Shown: positions 4,209 to 6,300 of the stretch, in pieces
Numbering within the stretch: the stretch's first letter is position 1
Layout of the letters: each line of letters starts with the position of its first letter
Assembly (NCBI GenBank): GCA_937901285.1
Contig: CALCHI010000309.1
Coordinates: forward strand, 1 to 6,300
Reading direction: 5' to 3'
DNA: 6,300 nt
Origin: UBA8437 sp003445035
GTDB lineage: Bacteria; Planctomycetota; Planctomycetia; Planctomycetales; Planctomycetaceae
The notes under the pieces: model-generated
Databases searched by the model: none
The model's input: the letters and a program-made list of their open reading frames with translations, nothing else
Told to the model about the DNA's origin: nothing
Position numbers and translations under genes: made by a program

Positions 4209-6300
4209 ATGACGCGTTACGAGACGTTGTTTTTGGTGATGGCCGTTTTGGTATGCGCGGGACTGCCCGGTGCCGAAAACGTTGCACGGAGCGAGGACGT
4301 AGCCAAGAAGACAAGAGGGGGCGTGCTGTTCTACGCCGGATTTGACCAGAGCAAGGATGCCGACTACGCCGTCGGGAGTTCCAAGGCACGGTTTCACGAG
4401 GGCGGCGGAACGCTGAATGCCGACGGGCTTGGCTTTCGCGGCTCGGCGTTGCGTACCGGTGACGGGGAGGGTTACGTCGAATTTCCCGCCAAGGGAAACA
4501 TCAGTGCCAGTGAAGGCACGATCGAGTTCTGGATTTTCGCGCAGGATTGGGATCACGATGACGGTCACTTCCACCGGTTCATCGATGTCACCGGTGGGGG
4601 GCGAATATTCTTCTACATCAGGCCACCGGGCGCGGGAGAGTTCGTGGTTCGATCCACGGCCAAAATGGCCAACAGGGCCTACGGGTGCAATCCGCTCAAA
4701 GGCAAGTGGAACTGGCACGCCCTGACATGGAAGAAGGGCAAGCGACTGGGGTTCTACATCGGCGGCATCAGGGCGTCAGGGGAAGCGTGGACCCATGACT
4801 GTTCGGCAGAATCCGGCCCGGTGCCGGAACCGGAGGATCTGCAGCGGATTCTCATCGGCGATTTCGGGGGAATTCCGGCCCGACGAGCCCACACGCTGAT
4901 CGACGAGGTCTACATTTATAACCGCGCGCTGACTCGCGAGGAGGTTGACTGGGCCGCGGCAAATTCTCTGACCCGGAAGCGGGGCACGGATATCCCGTTG
5001 GACTTCATGAAGCCCACGGCCAAGGTCGTGCCGGATCCGGATAAGAGCACGCTGGTGGTGGAGATCGACAGCGGCGACCGCAGCGGCAATTTTGCGGGCA
5101 AGGCCCGGCTGGTGCCTGCCAGGGGAACGTCTTCTGCGGCCATCACCCGAACCAAAGACAGGTTCGGCCAGGCGGTGATCCCGTACACCGATCTGCCGCA
5201 AGGCGAGTACAAGGTGATCTCGGACATCACGACCCGGGACGGCAAGCCCCTCGCGTCGGTGACGACCAGGTTTGTTGTCCCCGGTCCGCCGGTGTGGCTG
5301 AAGGAGAAGGTCGGGGTCAGCGACACGCCTCCCTTGCCATGGACACCTGTCGAGGTCGATCAGGATCACGTCAGGGTGTGGGGACGTGACTACCAGTTGG
5401 GGACATTCGGGCTGCCGGCGAAGATCGAGACGCAGGGCGAATCGATGCTGGCGGGGCCTGTCAGTTTTCGGGCCGTTGTCGATGGTTCGGACGTGAACTG
5501 GACACCGGGAAAGCGGCGTGTCACGAAAAAGACCAAGGCGGAGGCCGTTTTTGAGGGCACGTCGCAAAGTGGACTGGGCGAGATGAGTTGGCGGACCCAG
5601 GCGGAATTTGACGGATTTCTGCTGCATGATTTTTCGCTGACACCGGCCGAGGGTGCTGCGGTTGAACTGATGGAACTGCGGATTCCGATCCGCCGGGAAT
5701 TCGCCCAGCTATATTCCCAGGGCTCGAGGACGCGAGGGTTTCTTCCCAAGGGCCAGGGAAAGATTCTTGGCGCCGGAGGATACTGGTGGATCGGCACGGA
5801 CGACTTCGGGCTGTGTGGTGCGACCGAACACAACGGTTCGCTGGTCGACGGCGGCGACGGCGGCTTTTCGATTGTGCGCGAGCCCAACGGCACCATCACC
5901 GTGATCTACCGGTTTGTCGGTAAGCGGACCGCGCTTGCTCGGCCATGGAAGCTGCGACTGGTCCTGGAGGCCACGCCCACCAAGCCGCTGCCGGCCGGTT
6001 GGCGGACCTGGCGAGACGCCGCTCCGTTCACAGGTCCTTCAGCCGACTACCGCAGATGGCCGGGCGACGTGAAACTGTGGATCGCCTATCCCTGGCCCCA
6101 CAAGGCGGCGCACAGGCATTTTGCCTTTCCTGTCGTGAAGGACCCGAACTGGTTCCGCGATCACGTCAAGAACCTGCACGCCGGCGGTCCGGGGATGTGG
6201 CGGGACAACAAGACGTTGCGAAAGAAGGAGCCGCTCGGCCTGAAGTCAAAACGACTCGGGAACAGGGTGCTCCCCTACAGCATGTTCGCATTCATGGCGC
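4209..6300 (+). CDS. Secreted LamG-domain protein with DUF6067-like glycoside hydrolase region (3'-truncated by window edge)
   Basis: The frame is open from 4152 to the right edge without a stop; 697 residues are visible from the ATG at 4209. The N-terminus MTRYE plus a hydrophobic stretch (6-19) and PGA (20-22) is a signal peptide, so the product is exported. Residues 38-250 form a LamG-like jelly roll (concanavalin A-like fold): VLFYAGFD at 39-46, GTIEFWIF around Trp108, WHALTW and LGFYIGG in the middle, and the closing LIDEVYIYNRAL (230-241). Such domains often bind carbohydrate. Residues 255-365 are beta-rich and may be Ig-like. From about 377 (PWTPVEV, VWGRDYQLG), through PTKPLPAGW (590-598), to a probable first barrel strand VKLWIAYPW (from 621), the sequence resembles DUF6067, a putative glycoside hydrolase family; this match is from memory. 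The catalytic residues would lie beyond the window. The start is uncertain: ATG 4170 adds 13 residues, and neither start has a good Shine-Dalgarno. Role inferred: polysaccharide binding and hydrolysis alongside the upstream esterase. Confidence 0.82.
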   Translation, partial: MTRYETLFLVMAVLVCAGLPGAENVARSEDVAKKTRGGVLFYAGFDQSKDADYAVGSSKARFHEGGGTLNADGLGFRGSALRTGDGEGYVEFPAKGNISASEGTIEFWIFAQDWDHDDGHFHRFIDVTGGGRIFFYIRPPGAGEFVVRSTAKMANRAYGCNPLKGKWNWHALTWKKGKRLGFYIGGIRASGEAWTHDCSAESGPVPEPEDLQRILIGDFGGIPARRAHTLIDEVYIYNRALTREEVDWAAANSLTRKRGTDIPLDFMKPTAKVVPDPDKSTLVVEIDSGDRSGNFAGKARLVPARGTSSAAITRTKDRFGQAVIPYTDLPQGEYKVISDITTRDGKPLASVTTRFVVPGPPVWLKEKVGVSDTPPLPWTPVEVDQDHVRVWGRDYQLGTFGLPAKIETQGESMLAGPVSFRAVVDGSDVNWTPGKRRVTKKTKAEAVFEGTSQSGLGEMSWRTQAEFDGFLLHDFSLTPAEGAAVELMELRIPIRREFAQLYSQGSRTRGFLPKGQGKILGAGGYWWIGTDDFGLCGATEHNGSLVDGGDGGFSIVREPNGTITVIYRFVGKRTALARPWKLRLVLEATPTKPLPAGWRTWRDAAPFTGPSADYRRWPGDVKLWIAYPWPHKAAHRHFAFPVVKDPNWFRDHVKNLHAGGPGMWRDNKTLRKKEPLGLKSKRLGNRVLPYSMFAFMA

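Noticed and set aside
4245..4260. Lipobox in the signal peptide of the LamG protein (VLVC)
   Set aside because: The residue before Cys16 is Val instead of Gly, Ala or Ser, so it does not fit the lipoprotein consensus; a standard signal peptidase I site near PGA is more likely.
3411..4718. Minus-strand open frames opposite the esterase and the following gap
   Set aside because: No domain resemblance and composition typical of antisense; the plus-strand esterase has an intact triad.
4776..5627. Long minus-strand open frames opposite the LamG protein
   Set aside because: Arg/His/Pro-rich shadows of the plus frame that runs unbroken from 4152 to 6300 and contains recognisable domains.
1..6300. 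CRISPR array, tRNA, rRNA or insertion sequence
   Set aside because: No regularly spaced long repeats, no cloverleaf or rRNA-like stretch and no transposase or terminal inverted repeats were seen; the only tandem repeat is the coding 12-bp one.

Overview
The window is bacterial, GC-rich (about 60% by eye) and most consistent with a Planctomycetota-like genome. This placement is an inference. It rests on a stand-alone Hanks-type Ser/Thr kinase, large secreted LamG-plus-hydrolase proteins, a secreted esterase of a type frequent in planctomycetes, and weak or absent Shine-Dalgarno sites on several genes. No 16S rRNA or other decisive taxonomic marker is present.

Layout. Bases 1-603 (+) are the C-terminal 200 codons of citrate synthase; the gene starts outside the window. 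After a 187-bp gap that may hold a weak terminator comes a cytosolic Ser/Thr kinase (791-1942, +) with a non-RD catalytic loop and a long insertion after the hinge. It converges, across only 45 bp, on a minus-strand membrane protein (1988-2848, -). That protein has a planctomycete-type 'PH-like plus two-TM' N-terminal module, a Pro-Glu repeat linker encoded by a 12-bp tandem repeat, and a C-terminal TPR-like helical pair. A roughly 110-bp divergent intergenic region, with a perfect CGGTTC-tt-GAACCG inverted repeat, separates it from a secreted alpha/beta-hydrolase esterase (2961-4076, +). After a 132-bp gap comes a long secreted protein, from 4209 and open through the right edge (at least 697 residues). 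It carries an N-terminal LamG-like jelly roll, middle beta-rich domains and the beginning of what looks like a DUF6067-type TIM barrel (putative glycoside hydrolase).

Functional reading. The left part is housekeeping plus signalling: the TCA-cycle enzyme, then a kinase that may or may not be co-transcribed with it. The right part (2961 onward) looks like a small secreted carbohydrate-processing pair: an esterase that could remove acyl groups from a polysaccharide, and a lectin-like, glycosidase-like multidomain protein. The membrane protein between them is uncharacterised. I see no CRISPR array, tRNA, rRNA, insertion sequence or phage gene. Nothing here amounts to a demonstrably new system; the most interesting items are the composite membrane protein, the divergent kinase and the esterase/LamG-hydrolase pair.
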